Positions 1 through 10,494 of a DNA stretch of 64,000 nt are shown here, piece after piece. Numbering within the stretch: position 1 is the first letter of the stretch; each line of letters starts with the position of its first letter. The stretch is taken from the NCBI GenBank assembly GCA_964509545.1, contig CAZDXQ010000005.1:71914-135913 (forward strand), in the 5' to 3' direction. Under the pieces are notes generated by a model. The model was not told the DNA's origin. It ran no database searches and saw only the letters and a list, made by a program, of their open reading frames with translations. The position numbers and the translations under genes are program-made. The stretch is from JADJWR01 sp964509545. Lineage in GTDB: Bacteria; Pseudomonadota; Gammaproteobacteria; Burkholderiales; Burkholderiaceae_F.

Positions 1-563
1 CGTTCATCGCCGAACTGCTGAAGGACGGCCTGACTCCATGGGTGCAGGACGCCAAAGCGGTCGCCGACGTGCTCGACCTGTGCACGGGGTCCGGCTGCCT
101 GGCGATCATGGCTGCCGACGTGTTCCCGGCCGCCCAGGTCGACGCGGTCGATGTCTCCCCCGATGCGCTGGCCGTGGCCAAGCGCAACATCGGCGATTAC
201 CAGATGGCGAAGCGGGTCATCCCGGTGCAATCGGATCTGTACTCCGACTTGCCGCCCAAGCGCTACGACATCATCCTGTGCAATCCGCCGTACGTCACCG
301 ACGAGTCGATGGCGGCGCTGCCGCGCGAATACCAGCAGGAGCCGAAGCTGGCGCTGGCAGGCGGCCCGGACGGGATGACGATCGTCCGTCGCGTCGTTCG
401 CGGCGCCCGCGGTTACCTGAAGCGCGGCGGCATGCTGTTCGTCGAAGTCGGCGGCGGCCGCGCGGCTGCCGAGCAGGCACTGAAGGACGTGCCGCTAACC
501 TGGCTCGCCACCAGCGACGGCGACAGCACGGTGTTCATGGCCAAGCAGGAAGAACTGCCGTAG
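1..563 (+). CDS. prmB: Ribosomal protein L3 N5-glutamine methyltransferase, 5'-truncated
   Basis: The gene enters from the left edge, open from base 3, and encodes the C-terminal ~186 residues of an SAM-dependent methyltransferase. Visible are the SAM-binding stretch DLCTGSGCLAI and the glutamine-methylating signature NPPYV near base 290. PrmB methylates a glutamine of ribosomal protein L3; its paralogue PrmC modifies release factors and shares the NPPY motif. The incoming residues FIAELL and PWV fit the PrmB linker (RSPIAELI..PWV), which favours PrmB over PrmC. The N-terminal helical domain lies outside the window. Confidence 0.85.
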   Translation, partial: FIAELLKDGLTPWVQDAKAVADVLDLCTGSGCLAIMAADVFPAAQVDAVDVSPDALAVAKRNIGDYQMAKRVIPVQSDLYSDLPPKRYDIILCNPPYVTDESMAALPREYQQEPKLALAGGPDGMTIVRRVVRGARGYLKRGGMLFVEVGGGRAAAEQALKDVPLTWLATSDGDSTVFMAKQEELP

Positions 564-704
564 ACACGGCCGGGAAGGCGGCAGTCGCACAACGCGGCGC
601 CGGCGCCGGCCTTGTTGACGGGCGGGCCCGGCCCGGCGCACGCTGGCCGCGTCTGTCGCGCCCCTCGCCCATCACCAGGCGCAGGTCATCGATAAACTCG
701 GCGC

Positions 705-2611
<1,907 letters not shown>

Positions 2612-2615
<4 letters not shown>

Positions 2616-3811
2616 GCAGCAAGCCGCTTGCCGGCATCCGCGTGCTCGACCTGACCCGCCTGCTGCCCGGACCGGCGCTGAGCATGCATCTGGCCGACCT
2701 CGGTGCCGACGTGATCAAGGTCGAGGACACCGGCGAAGGCGATTACATGCGCGCTTTTCCGCCGCTGGCACGCAATGCCGAGGGCGTCGAGATCAACGCC
2801 GCGTTCGAGAACATCAACCGCGGCAAGCGCTCGATCCGTCTCGACCTGAAACAGCCTCGCGGGCGCGATCTGCTGCTGCGCCTGATCGATGGCGCCGACG
2901 CGCTGATCGAGGGCTTCCGCCCCGGCGTGATGGATCGCCTCGATCTCGGCTGGGAATCGCTGCACGCGCGCAACCCGAAGCTCGTTTACTGCTCGCTGAC
3001 CGGTTACGGCCAGAGCGGGCCGCTGCGGCTTGCCGCCGGCCACGACCTGAATTACTGCGCAATGACCGGCGTGCTCGACCAGATCCGCGCCGACGGCCGG
3101 CCGACAATGCCCAATTTGCAGATCGGCGACCTGCTCGGCGGCACGCTGACCGCAGCGACCGCGCTGCTCGCGGCACTGCTCGGCGCGAATCGCAGCGGCG
3201 AGGGCAGCCGTGTCGACGTGGCGATGACCGACGGCCTGCTGGTTCACCACATCTTTCCGCACGGCGATCTGGACGCCGGCCACGCCCCGATCGCCGGACA
3301 GACCCTGCTCACCGGCGGCGCACCGTGCTATCGGCTCTACGAGACCGCCGACGGCAGGCATCTCGCCGTCGGCGCGCTGGAGCTGAAGTTCTGGCAGGCA
3401 TTCTGCGACGCGGCCGGACTCGCCGACCTGCGCGAGCAGCATTGGACGCGCGGCCTGACGCCCGGCAGCGAAGCGTCGGACGAGGTCGCGGCGAAGGTGG
3501 CCGAACGCATGCGCAGCAGGACGCAGGCCGACTGGGAGGCAGTCTTCGACGTGGTCGATGCGTGCACGACGCCGGTGCTGACGCCGGCAGAGGCACTGGC
3601 CCATCCGCATCATCACGCGCGCGGCCTGGTGCATCGTCGTGGCGCGGTGACGGCCGTCGGCCCGCTGGCGCGGCTCGACGATCACGGCATCGCCCAAGGA
3701 CGGGCGCCGCGCGCCGGCGAGCACACACGCCAACTGCTCGCTGAACTCGGCCTCGACGACACGGCCATCGCCGAAGTACTGGCCATTGGCGCGGCAGGAG
3801 CCGATCGGTGA
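2612..3811 (+). CDS. CaiB/BaiF family CoA-transferase (alpha-methylacyl-CoA racemase-like)
   Basis: A 399-residue class III CoA-transferase or racemase. The N-terminus carries the family hallmark GIRVLDLTRLLPGP followed by LADLGADVIKVED; later come NRGKRSIRLDL, IEGFRPGVMDRL and GYGQSGP. Proteins with LLPGP and the downstream GHDLNY often annotate as alpha-methylacyl-CoA racemase, but the family also holds CoA-transferases for small dicarboxylates and carnitine, so the substrate cannot be fixed from sequence. The GTG start overlaps the ABC-F stop by 4 nt and the stop overlaps the phosphatase start by 4 nt, suggesting translational coupling in one operon. Confidence 0.85.
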
Positions 3812-4527
3812 TCGAACGCCGCCGCCTGCTGCTGATGCGCCACGGCTCCGTGGAGTACTTCACCGCCGACGGCCGGCCTTTGCCCGCAGCCGAGGTGCCG
3901 CTGACCGCCGCCGGCATCACTCAGGCGCGCTCGATCGGGCGCATGCTGCAGGAGGCCGGCGTGCGCATCGACCGCGCGTGGACCAGCGGCCTGCCGCGAA
4001 CGCGCGCCACGGCCGAGCACGTGCTCGACGCCATGGGGCGGCGGATCGAGGTCGAGCACTGGCCGCGATTCGAGGAGATCCGTCCCGGCCGACTGGCCGA
4101 CATTGCCCAGGACCGCCTGCGCGACGCCTTCATCGCGCCGTTCCAGGGCGCGGTGCCGTTGACGACCCGCTTTCTCGGCGGCGAGACCATCGGCGAAATG
4201 ATCGAGCGCGTGCTGCCGGAACTGCAGCGGCTGCTGGCGCAGGCCGACTGGGACACGTCGCTGCTGGTCGCCCACGGCGGGGTGAACCGGGCGCTGCTGT
4301 CGTGGTTCCTCACCGGACAGAGACTCTTCCTCGGCGGCCTGGCGCAGGATCCCGGCTGCCTGAACATCATCGACGTCGGCCCGACGCCGGCGCACACGGT
4401 GGTGCGGGTGGTCAACTTCTGCCCTCTCGAACCGCTGCAGATGAAGACGCGCGCCTCGACGATGGAGGAACTGCTGCAGCAGTACCTGCGCCGCAATGGC
4501 GGCCGCGCCGCTCCGGAGGAACAATGA
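3808..4527 (+). CDS. Histidine phosphatase family protein
   Basis: A 239-residue phosphoglycerate-mutase-fold phosphatase. The phosphohistidine motif LMRHGS gives R11-H12-G13 at the N-terminus. A TSGLPRTRATAE segment supplies the second arginine, and VAHGGVNRALL near residue 155 supplies the second catalytic histidine. Both catalytic histidines are therefore present and the enzyme should be active; the substrate is unknown. It is translationally coupled on both sides (GTGA with the CoA-transferase, ATGA with the kinase). A phosphatase adjacent to an APH-type kinase suggests action on a phosphorylated acyl intermediate or a repair role. This is inference from context only. Confidence 0.85.
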   Translation: MIERRRLLLMRHGSVEYFTADGRPLPAAEVPLTAAGITQARSIGRMLQEAGVRIDRAWTSGLPRTRATAEHVLDAMGRRIEVEHWPRFEEIRPGRLADIAQDRLRDAFIAPFQGAVPLTTRFLGGETIGEMIERVLPELQRLLAQADWDTSLLVAHGGVNRALLSWFLTGQRLFLGGLAQDPGCLNIIDVGPTPAHTVVRVVNFCPLEPLQMKTRASTMEELLQQYLRRNGGRAAPEEQ

Positions 4528-5567
4528 GTCAGTTGCAGGAAGTCACCGAAAGGCATCGCTTCGACGGCGCGCGCCTGCAGCAGTACCTGCAGCGCGAACT
4601 GCCCGGCTTCGAGGGACCGCTGCAGATCAGGCAGTTCCAGGGCGGGCAATCGAATCCGACCTATCTGCTGGAGACGCCGGGCAGCCGCTACGTGATGCGC
4701 AGCAAGCCCGGTCCGGTCGCGCGGCTGCTGCCCTCGGCGCACGCCATCGAGCGCGAGTTCCGCGTCATGCGCGCGCTGCACACTCAAGGCGTGCCGGTGC
4801 CGCAGGTGCTGCTGCTGTGCGAGGACGAATCGATCATCGGCCGCGCCTTCTTTGTCATGCAGCACGTCGACGGCCGTGTGCTGTGGGACCCCGCCCTGCC
4901 CGGCCTGTCGCCGGCGGAACGCGGCGCCATCTATGACGAAATGAACCGGGTGATCGCAGCGCTGCACCGGGTCGACGTGGCCGCAGCCGGGCTGGCCGAT
5001 TTCGGCCGTGCCGGCAACTATTTCGAACGCCAGATCGGCCGCTGGAGCAAGCAGTACCGCGCCTCGGAGACCGGGCCGATCGAGGCGATGGACCGGCTGA
5101 TCGACTGGCTGCCCGGACATGTGCCGGCAGGCGACGAGACATCCGTCGTGCACGGCGACTTCCGCCTCGACAACCTCATTTTCCATCCGACGCAGGCGCG
5201 CGTCCTGGCGGTGATCGACTGGGAACTGTCCACGCTCGGCCATCCGCTGGCCGACTTTTCCTACCTGTGCATGGGCTGGCACATTCCGCCCGGCGCGTTC
5301 CGCGGTATCGCCGGCCTGGACCTGGTACGTCTTGGCATTCCCGACGAGGCGAGTTTCATCCACCGCTATTGCGAACGTACCGGACGCACCGCCATCGAAC
5401 ACTGGAAGTTCCACCTCGCCTACAACCTGTTCCGCATCGCCGCCATCCTGCAGGGCGTGTACAAACGGGCGCTGGACGGCATGGCAAGCGCCGACGATGC
5501 GGCTGCCGCCGGCGACAGGGCCAGGGCCCTTGCCGAGATCGGCTGGCGCTACGCGCAGCGCGCCTGA
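4524..5567 (+). CDS. APH-fold phosphotransferase, ACAD11 N-terminal/LvaA-like
   Basis: I start this gene at ATG 4524, preceded by GGAGGA at 4514-4519 and overlapping the previous stop as ATGA, giving 347 residues. It is an aminoglycoside-phosphotransferase-fold kinase: the nucleotide-loop region FQGGQSNPTYLL, catalytic HGDFRLDN (H210, D212) and metal-binding IDWELSTLGHP (D232). The segments LPGLSPAERGAIY and HGDFRLDNLIFHP closely resemble the N-terminal kinase half of animal ACAD10/ACAD11. That half phosphorylates 4-hydroxyacyl-CoA. The levulinate-pathway kinase LvaA of Pseudomonas is a relative. A matching ACAD11-like dehydrogenase lies at 15517-16761. It is unlikely to be an antibiotic-resistance enzyme. 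Confidence 0.8.
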   Translation: MSQLQEVTERHRFDGARLQQYLQRELPGFEGPLQIRQFQGGQSNPTYLLETPGSRYVMRSKPGPVARLLPSAHAIEREFRVMRALHTQGVPVPQVLLLCEDESIIGRAFFVMQHVDGRVLWDPALPGLSPAERGAIYDEMNRVIAALHRVDVAAAGLADFGRAGNYFERQIGRWSKQYRASETGPIEAMDRLIDWLPGHVPAGDETSVVHGDFRLDNLIFHPTQARVLAVIDWELSTLGHPLADFSYLCMGWHIPPGAFRGIAGLDLVRLGIPDEASFIHRYCERTGRTAIEHWKFHLAYNLFRIAAILQGVYKRALDGMASADDAAAAGDRARALAEIGWRYAQRA

Positions 5568-5656
5568 TTCATCAAGCCGCATTCTTCCCGGCGACGCCGG
5601 GCGCCGGCGCCGGTGAACCATCGGCACTGAGGCCGATCAGTAGGTGATACCCGCGT

Positions 5657-5685
5657 TTGCCAGCGGCGGTCGCTTTGCCCATAAT
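5657..5685 (+). promoter_or_regulatory. Sigma-70 type promoter for the liv operon
   Basis: TTGCCA at 5657-5662 and CATAAT at 5680-5685 are separated by exactly 17 nt and lie about 57 nt before the livG start. This is the best match to a housekeeping promoter in the 174-nt gap between the kinase and livG. An AGGAGGAGAG stretch follows at 5698-5707 but is 35 nt from the TTG start, so it may instead serve an undetected short leader. Confidence 0.5.
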
Positions 5686-5741
5686 GCGCCGCGATCAGGA
5701 GGAGAGGGTTCGCGTGCGCGGCACGCGGCCCGGGAACAGAG

Positions 5742-6518
5742 TTGGCCGGCGATTGCATCCTCGAGACACGCGGTCTCGTCAAGGAGTTCAAGGGATTCGT
5801 CGCGGTCAGCGACGTGAACCTGCGCGTCCAGCGGGGGCACATCCACGCCCTGATCGGACCGAACGGCGCCGGCAAGACCACGGTCTTCAACCTGCTGACG
5901 AAGTTCCTCATCCCCACCCGCGGCAGCATCCTGTACAAGGGCAATGACATCACGCTGGCGAAACCGGCGCAGATCGCCCGCCGCGGCATCATTCGCTCGT
6001 TCCAGATCTCGGCCACCTTCCCGCACCTGACGGTGCTGGAGAACGTTCGCATCGGCCTGCAGCGCCAGCTCGGCACGTCGTTCCATTTCTGGAAATCGGA
6101 CACGACGCTCGAGCAGCTCACGCCGCGCGCGATGCAGCTGCTCGACACCGTCGGCCTGACCGAGTTCGCCGATTACATCACCGTGGAACTCCCGTACGGC
6201 CGCAAGCGGGCGCTGGAGATCGCCACGACGCTGGCGATGGAACCGGAACTGATGCTGCTCGACGAACCGACGCAGGGCATGGGCCACGAGGACGTCGAGC
6301 GGGTCACCGACCTGATCAAGAAGGTCTCAGCCAACCGCACGATCCTGATGGTCGAGCACAACATGAACGTGGTGGCGAAGATCGCCGACACGATCACCGT
6401 GCTGCAGCGGGGCCAGATCATCGCCGAAGGCCCATACGAAGTCGTGTCGAAGAACGCGCAGGTGCTCGAGGCGTACATGGGCAGCGCCGAGACGGAGCTG
6501 AAGGGCGCGCATGGATAA
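5742..6518 (+). CDS. livG: HAAT-family ABC transporter ATP-binding protein LivG
   Basis: A 258-residue ATPase of a branched-chain amino-acid/amide/aromatic-type importer. Walker A is GPNGAGKT (about 39-46); the signature region reads LPYGRKRALEIA with Walker B LMLLDEPTQGM, and the switch histidine is in VEHNMNVV. The LivG-type insertion NLLTKFLIPTRG and IRSFQ is present. I accept the TTG at 5742 because MAGDCILETRG aligns with relatives starting M-x-D-C-I-L-E-T-R; no better in-frame ATG lies upstream. The stop overlaps livF by 8 nt. Two ATPases precede the binding protein and permeases, an order different from E. coli livKHMGF. Confidence 0.88.
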   Translation: MAGDCILETRGLVKEFKGFVAVSDVNLRVQRGHIHALIGPNGAGKTTVFNLLTKFLIPTRGSILYKGNDITLAKPAQIARRGIIRSFQISATFPHLTVLENVRIGLQRQLGTSFHFWKSDTTLEQLTPRAMQLLDTVGLTEFADYITVELPYGRKRALEIATTLAMEPELMLLDEPTQGMGHEDVERVTDLIKKVSANRTILMVEHNMNVVAKIADTITVLQRGQIIAEGPYEVVSKNAQVLEAYMGSAETELKGAHG

Positions 6519-7221
6519 GGGCGTCGAGTTCCTTCGCTTGACCGACGTGCACGCCTTCTACGGCGAATCGCACATCCTGCACGGCGTCGACCTGCAGGTG
6601 AACCGCGGCGAGGTCGTGACGCTGCTCGGCCGCAACGGTGCCGGACGAACGACGACGCTGAAGAGCATTCTCGGCCTGGTCGGCAAGCGCACGGGCTCGA
6701 TCATGGTCAATGGCCGAGAGGCCGTCGCCATGCCGCCGCACCGGATCGCCCGGCTGGGCATCGGCTACTGTCCGGAGGAACGCGGCATCTTCGCCAGCCT
6801 GAATTGCGAAGAGAACCTGCTGCTCCCGCCCGCGGTGGCCAGCGGCGGCATGTCGCTCGCCGAGATCTACACGATGTTCCCGAACCTGAAGGAGCGTCGC
6901 ACCAGTCCCGGCATGCGACTATCGGGCGGCGAGCAGCAGATGCTCGCGGTTGCCCGTATCCTGCGCACCGGTGCCCGTCTGCTTCTGCTCGACGAGATCT
7001 CCGAGGGCCTGGCACCGGTGATCGTTCAGGCGCTGGGCCGCGCGATCCGCATGCTGCGTGAAAAGGGCCTGACCATCGTCATGGTCGAACAGAACTTCCG
7101 CTTCGCCGCGCCGCTCGCCGACCGCTTCTACGTGATGGAGCACGGCCGTATCGTTGAGGGGTTCGGCGCCGCGGAACTGGATTCCAGGATGGGCGTGTTG
7201 CACGAATACCTCGGTGTCTGA
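6511..7221 (+). CDS. livF: HAAT-family ABC transporter ATP-binding protein LivF
   Basis: The second ATPase of the importer, 236 residues. Its P-loop reads GRNGAGRTTT (40-49), so the invariant Walker A lysine is Arg46. The signature LSGGEQQMLAVARIL, Walker B LLLLDEISEGLAP and switch VEQNFRFA are intact. The Lys-to-Arg change is recurrent in one LivF subgroup as I recall, so it need not mean loss of function; the LivG partner keeps Lys. Start ATG 6511 overlaps the end of livG by 8 nt. It is followed after 41 nt by the substrate-binding gene. Confidence 0.87.
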   Translation: MDKGVEFLRLTDVHAFYGESHILHGVDLQVNRGEVVTLLGRNGAGRTTTLKSILGLVGKRTGSIMVNGREAVAMPPHRIARLGIGYCPEERGIFASLNCEENLLLPPAVASGGMSLAEIYTMFPNLKERRTSPGMRLSGGEQQMLAVARILRTGARLLLLDEISEGLAPVIVQALGRAIRMLREKGLTIVMVEQNFRFAAPLADRFYVMEHGRIVEGFGAAELDSRMGVLHEYLGV

Positions 7222-7262
7222 AATTCCTTCCCCACCCGCCTGACCCAATGAGAGGAGGCAAG

Positions 7263-8480
7263 ATGAAACGCAAGTTCCTATCGGCCCTGGTTGCGGCCGC
7301 ATTCGCCTTCGGCGCGGGCAGCGCCCAGGCGCAGATCTCGGACGGCATCATCAAGATCGGCGTGCTCAACGACATGTCCGGCCTGTATGCCGACCTGACC
7401 GGGCCCGGCTCGGTGGTCGCGGCGAGGATGGCGGTCGAGGATTTCGGGGCAGCGGCCAAGGGCATGAAGGTCGAGATCGTCGGCGCCGACCACCAGAACA
7501 AGCCCGACGTCGGCTCGACGATTGCCCGCACCTGGTACGACACCGACAAGGTCGACGTGATCGTCGATGTGCCGACATCCAGCGTCGCGCTGGCGGTAAA
7601 CCAGATCACGCGGGAGAAAGGCAAGGCCTTTCTGGTGTCCGGTGCAGCCACCTCCGACCTGACCGGCAAGGCCTGCTCGCCGAACACGATCCATTGGACC
7701 TATGACACCTGGAACCTCGCCAATGGCACCGGTAGCGCCATCGTCAAGACCGGTGGCGATACCTGGTTCTTCCTGACCGCCGACTACGCGTTCGGCCACG
7801 CGCTGGAGCGCGACACCGAAGCCGTGGTTCTGAAGAACGGCGGCAAAGTCCTCGGCAAGGTCCGTCATCCGTTCCCCGGCTCGGACTTCTCCTCCTTCCT
7901 GCTGCAGGCGCAGACGTCGAAGGCGAAGATCATCGGTCTGGCCAATGCCGGCGGCGATACGATCAACTCGATCAAGCAGGCGTCGGAATTCGGCATCACC
8001 AAGAGCGGGCAGAACCTGGCCGGATTGCTGGTGTTCCTGACCGACGTCAAGGCGCTCGGGCTGCAGGTTGCGCAAGGGCTGATCTTCACCGAGACGTTCT
8101 ACTGGGATCGCGACGACGCCTCACGCGCGTTCGCCAAGCGTTTCTCGGCCCAGGCGCCACGCAACAACTACCCGACGATGATTCACGCCGGCGTTTACTC
8201 GGCGGTGCTGCATTACCTGAAGGCGGTGGAAGCGATCAAGACCGACGACGGGACCAAGGTCATCGAGCAGATGAAGAAGATGCCGACCGACGATCCGTTG
8301 TTCGGCAAAGGCGTGGTCCGTGCCGACGGCCGCAAGATCCATCCGGCCTATCTGGTCGAGGTGAAGAAGCCCGCCGAGTCCAAGGGACCGTGGGATCTGT
8401 ACAAGATCCGCGCCACGATCCCGGCCGATCAGGCGTTCCGTCCGCTGGCGGAAAGCGATTGCCCGTTGGTGAAGAAGTGA
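7263..8480 (+). CDS. HAAT ABC transporter periplasmic substrate-binding protein, LivK-like
   Basis: I place the start at ATG 7263, because AGGAGG at 7253-7258 sits 4 nt before it; an in-frame ATG at 7248 is upstream of that ribosome site. The 405-residue product begins with a Sec signal peptide (KRKFLSALVAAAFAFGAG, cleavage likely after SAQA). It then has a type I periplasmic-binding fold starting IKIGVLNDMSGLYADLTGPG. A conserved C-terminal cysteine (ESDCPLVKK) and one near GKACSP could form a disulfide. This subgroup is usually annotated generically. Ligands in the family include branched-chain amino acids, amides and aromatic acids, and the ligand here is unknown. Confidence 0.87.
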   Translation: MKRKFLSALVAAAFAFGAGSAQAQISDGIIKIGVLNDMSGLYADLTGPGSVVAARMAVEDFGAAAKGMKVEIVGADHQNKPDVGSTIARTWYDTDKVDVIVDVPTSSVALAVNQITREKGKAFLVSGAATSDLTGKACSPNTIHWTYDTWNLANGTGSAIVKTGGDTWFFLTADYAFGHALERDTEAVVLKNGGKVLGKVRHPFPGSDFSSFLLQAQTSKAKIIGLANAGGDTINSIKQASEFGITKSGQNLAGLLVFLTDVKALGLQVAQGLIFTETFYWDRDDASRAFAKRFSAQAPRNNYPTMIHAGVYSAVLHYLKAVEAIKTDDGTKVIEQMKKMPTDDPLFGKGVVRADGRKIHPAYLVEVKKPAESKGPWDLYKIRATIPADQAFRPLAESDCPLVKK

Positions 8481-8508
8481 CCTGACGCCGCGCGAGCGCG
8501 GCGTCAGG
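8481..8508 (+). promoter_or_regulatory. Perfect 12-bp hairpin directly after the binding-protein stop codon
   Basis: CCTGACGCCGCG (8481-8492) and CGCGGCGTCAGG (8497-8508) form a perfect stem with a 4-nt loop starting immediately after the TGA of the substrate-binding gene. No T-run follows, so it is more likely an mRNA 3'-stabilising or attenuating element than a full terminator. Such elements are common where binding protein must exceed permease. Confidence 0.6.
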
Positions 8509-8577
8509 TCGTCCCGGCGCAGGCCGGGATCCAGGTTGAATGCAGACGAACTGGGCCCCGGCCTGCGCCGGGGCGAC
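8508..8577. repeat. Dispersed palindromic intergenic repeat, 27-nt arms
   Basis: A 27-nt left arm (8508-8534, core TCCCGGCGCAGGCCGGGATC) and right arm (8551-8577, core CCCCGGCCTGCGCCGGGG) are inverted copies matching at 24 of 27 positions. Each arm is itself partly palindromic. Read in frame they give the tell-tale peptides PAQAGAQ and RRRPGPS seen in the common proteobacterial CCCGCGAAAGCGGG-type intergenic repeats. The element sits between livK and livH and has captured the apparent 5' end of the livH reading frame. I noticed only this one unit in the window. Confidence 0.65.
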
Positions 8578-8611
8578 GCTTCCCGAAACAACGCCTTCCG
8601 ACAAGAGCAAC

Positions 8612-9496
8612 GTGGAAATCTTCGGCGTCCCCTCGCAGGCGCTTTTCGGCCAGTTGCTGATCGGGCTGATCAACGGCTCGTTCTACGCGCTGCTGTCGCT
8701 CGGTCTGGCGGTGATCTTCGGCTTGCTCAACATCATCAACTTCACCCATGGCGCCCAGTACATGATGGGTGCCTTCGTCGCCTACATCCTGCTCAGCCGA
8801 TTCGGCATCGGCTACTGGTGGGCGCTGCTGCTCGCGCCGATCCTGGTCGGCGCCACCGGCGTGATCATCGAGCGCACGATGTTGTCGCGCCTGTACAAGC
8901 TCGACCACCTGTACGGCCTGCTGCTGACCTTCGGCCTGGCGCTGATCATCCAGGGCCTCTTTCGCCAGGAGTACGGCTCCGCCGGTCTGCCCTACCAGAT
9001 CCCGGAGCAGCTGCAGGGCGCGCAGAACCTCGGCTTCATGTTCCTGCCGAACTACCGGGCCTGGGTCATCTTCGCCTCGCTGGTCGTCTGCCTGACCACC
9101 TGGTACGTGATCGAGCGGACCAAACTCGGCGCCTACCTGCGCGCCGCCACCGAGAACCCGCAACTGGTGCAGGCCTTCGGCATCAACGTGCCGCGCATGA
9201 TCACGGCCACCTATGGATTCGGTGTCGGGCTGGCGGCGCTGGCCGGCGTGATGGCGGCCCCCGTATATCAGGTCAGCCCGCAGATGGGCGCCGATCTGAT
9301 CATCGTCGTCTTCGCGGTCGTGGTGATCGGCGGCATGGGTTCGATCATGGGGGCGATCCTCACCGGATTCGCGCTCGGCATCATCGAGGGGCTGACCAAG
9401 GTCTTCTATCCGGAGGCGTCGAGCACGGTGATTTTCATCATCATGGCCATCGTGCTGCTGATCCGTCCCGCCGGGCTTTTCGGAACGCAGAAGTAG
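8612..9496 (+). CDS. livH: HAAT ABC transporter permease LivH
   Basis: The reading frame is open from ATG 8540, but that codon lies inside the palindromic repeat. The first residues (QTNWAPACAGAT) are repeat-derived, so I prefer GTG 8612, giving 294 residues, the usual family length. The protein is a polytopic permease (about eight hydrophobic segments) beginning GQLLIGLINGSFYALLSLG. It contains FGLLNIINFTHGAQYM and a cytoplasmic ATPase-contact loop around RAATENPQLVQAFGIN. No strong ribosome site precedes GTG 8612, so the start is uncertain. The TAG stop is directly followed by the livM ATG. Confidence 0.83.
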   Translation: MEIFGVPSQALFGQLLIGLINGSFYALLSLGLAVIFGLLNIINFTHGAQYMMGAFVAYILLSRFGIGYWWALLLAPILVGATGVIIERTMLSRLYKLDHLYGLLLTFGLALIIQGLFRQEYGSAGLPYQIPEQLQGAQNLGFMFLPNYRAWVIFASLVVCLTTWYVIERTKLGAYLRAATENPQLVQAFGINVPRMITATYGFGVGLAALAGVMAAPVYQVSPQMGADLIIVVFAVVVIGGMGSIMGAILTGFALGIIEGLTKVFYPEASSTVIFIIMAIVLLIRPAGLFGTQK

Positions 9497-10453
9497 ATGG
9501 CCGCGACCCCCCTTTCGACGACGGCGGGCACGCTGCCCTACCAGCGCAAGGTGTTCATCTTCATGGCCGTCGTGCTGGCGGTCGCGCCGCTGGTGGTCTA
9601 CCCGGTATTCATGATGAAGGTGATGTGTTTTGCGCTGTTCGCCTGCGCCTTCAACCTGCTGATCGGCTATGTCGGCCTGCTGTCCTTCGGCCACGCGATG
9701 TTCTTCGGCATGGCGAGTTACGTCTCGGCGCATGCCGCGAAGGTCTGGGGGCTGACGCCGGAACTTGCGATCCTGTCCGGCACCGTTGTCGCCACCGCCC
9801 TCGGTTTCGTCGCCGGCTCGCTGGCGATCCGCCGCCTCGGCATCTACTTCGCGATGATCACGCTTGCCCTGGCGCAGATGGTCTATTTCTTCTGCCTGCA
9901 GGCGCCTTTCACCGGCGGCGAGGATGGCATCCAGGCGGTGCCGCGCGGACATCTGTTCGGCGTCATCGACCTGTCCAAGCCGCTCTCGATGTACCTGGTC
10001 GTGCTGACCGTCTTTCTCGGCGGCTTCCTGTTCATCTACCGCATCGTCCATTCGCCCTTCGGCCAGGTGCTCAAGGCGATCCGCGAGAACGAAAGCCGCG
10101 CGATTTCGCTCGGTTACGACGTCGACAGGTACAAACTGGTGGCCTTCGTGCTGTCGGCAGGCCTGGCCGGGCTGGCGGGCGCGACCAAGGCGCTCGTATT
10201 CCAGCTTGCCTCGCTGACCGACGTGCACTGGTCGATGTCGGGCGAGGTGGTGCTGATGACGCTGCTGGGTGGCCTGGGCACGATTTTCGGCCCGGTGCTC
10301 GGCGCGGCCGTGATCATCACCATGCAGAACTACCTCGCACAACTCGGCGCCTGGGTCACGGTCGTTCAGGGGCTGATCTTCGTCGTCTGCGTGCTCGCCT
10401 TCCGCCGCGGCATCGTCGGCGAGATCGCGCACCTCATCAAGAAACCGCTGTAG
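9497..10453 (+). CDS. livM: HAAT ABC transporter permease LivM
   Basis: The second permease, 318 residues with about nine or ten hydrophobic segments. The family core reads AFNLLIGYVGLLSFGHAMFFG, followed by RRLGIYFAMITLALAQM. The ATPase-coupling loop is KAIRENESRAISLGYDV and the later segment TLLGGLGTIFGPVLGA. ATG 9497 abuts the livH stop with no gap, so translation is probably coupled. It completes the five-gene importer (two ATPases, binding protein, two permeases). Confidence 0.87.
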   Translation: MAATPLSTTAGTLPYQRKVFIFMAVVLAVAPLVVYPVFMMKVMCFALFACAFNLLIGYVGLLSFGHAMFFGMASYVSAHAAKVWGLTPELAILSGTVVATALGFVAGSLAIRRLGIYFAMITLALAQMVYFFCLQAPFTGGEDGIQAVPRGHLFGVIDLSKPLSMYLVVLTVFLGGFLFIYRIVHSPFGQVLKAIRENESRAISLGYDVDRYKLVAFVLSAGLAGLAGATKALVFQLASLTDVHWSMSGEVVLMTLLGGLGTIFGPVLGAAVIITMQNYLAQLGAWVTVVQGLIFVVCVLAFRRGIVGEIAHLIKKPL

Positions 10454-10494
10454 TACGTGTGCAGCCGGCGCGGCTGCCGCGCTGCCTCACCCCC

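Noticed and set aside
4524..5567. The APH-fold protein as an aminoglycoside-resistance gene
   Set aside because: Motifs outside the kinase core follow ACAD11/LvaA-type enzymes, and it is embedded among acyl-CoA genes.
8540..8611. ATG 8540 as the livH start
   Set aside because: It lies inside the palindromic repeat and adds residues typical of repeat translation; the conserved permease begins after GTG 8612.
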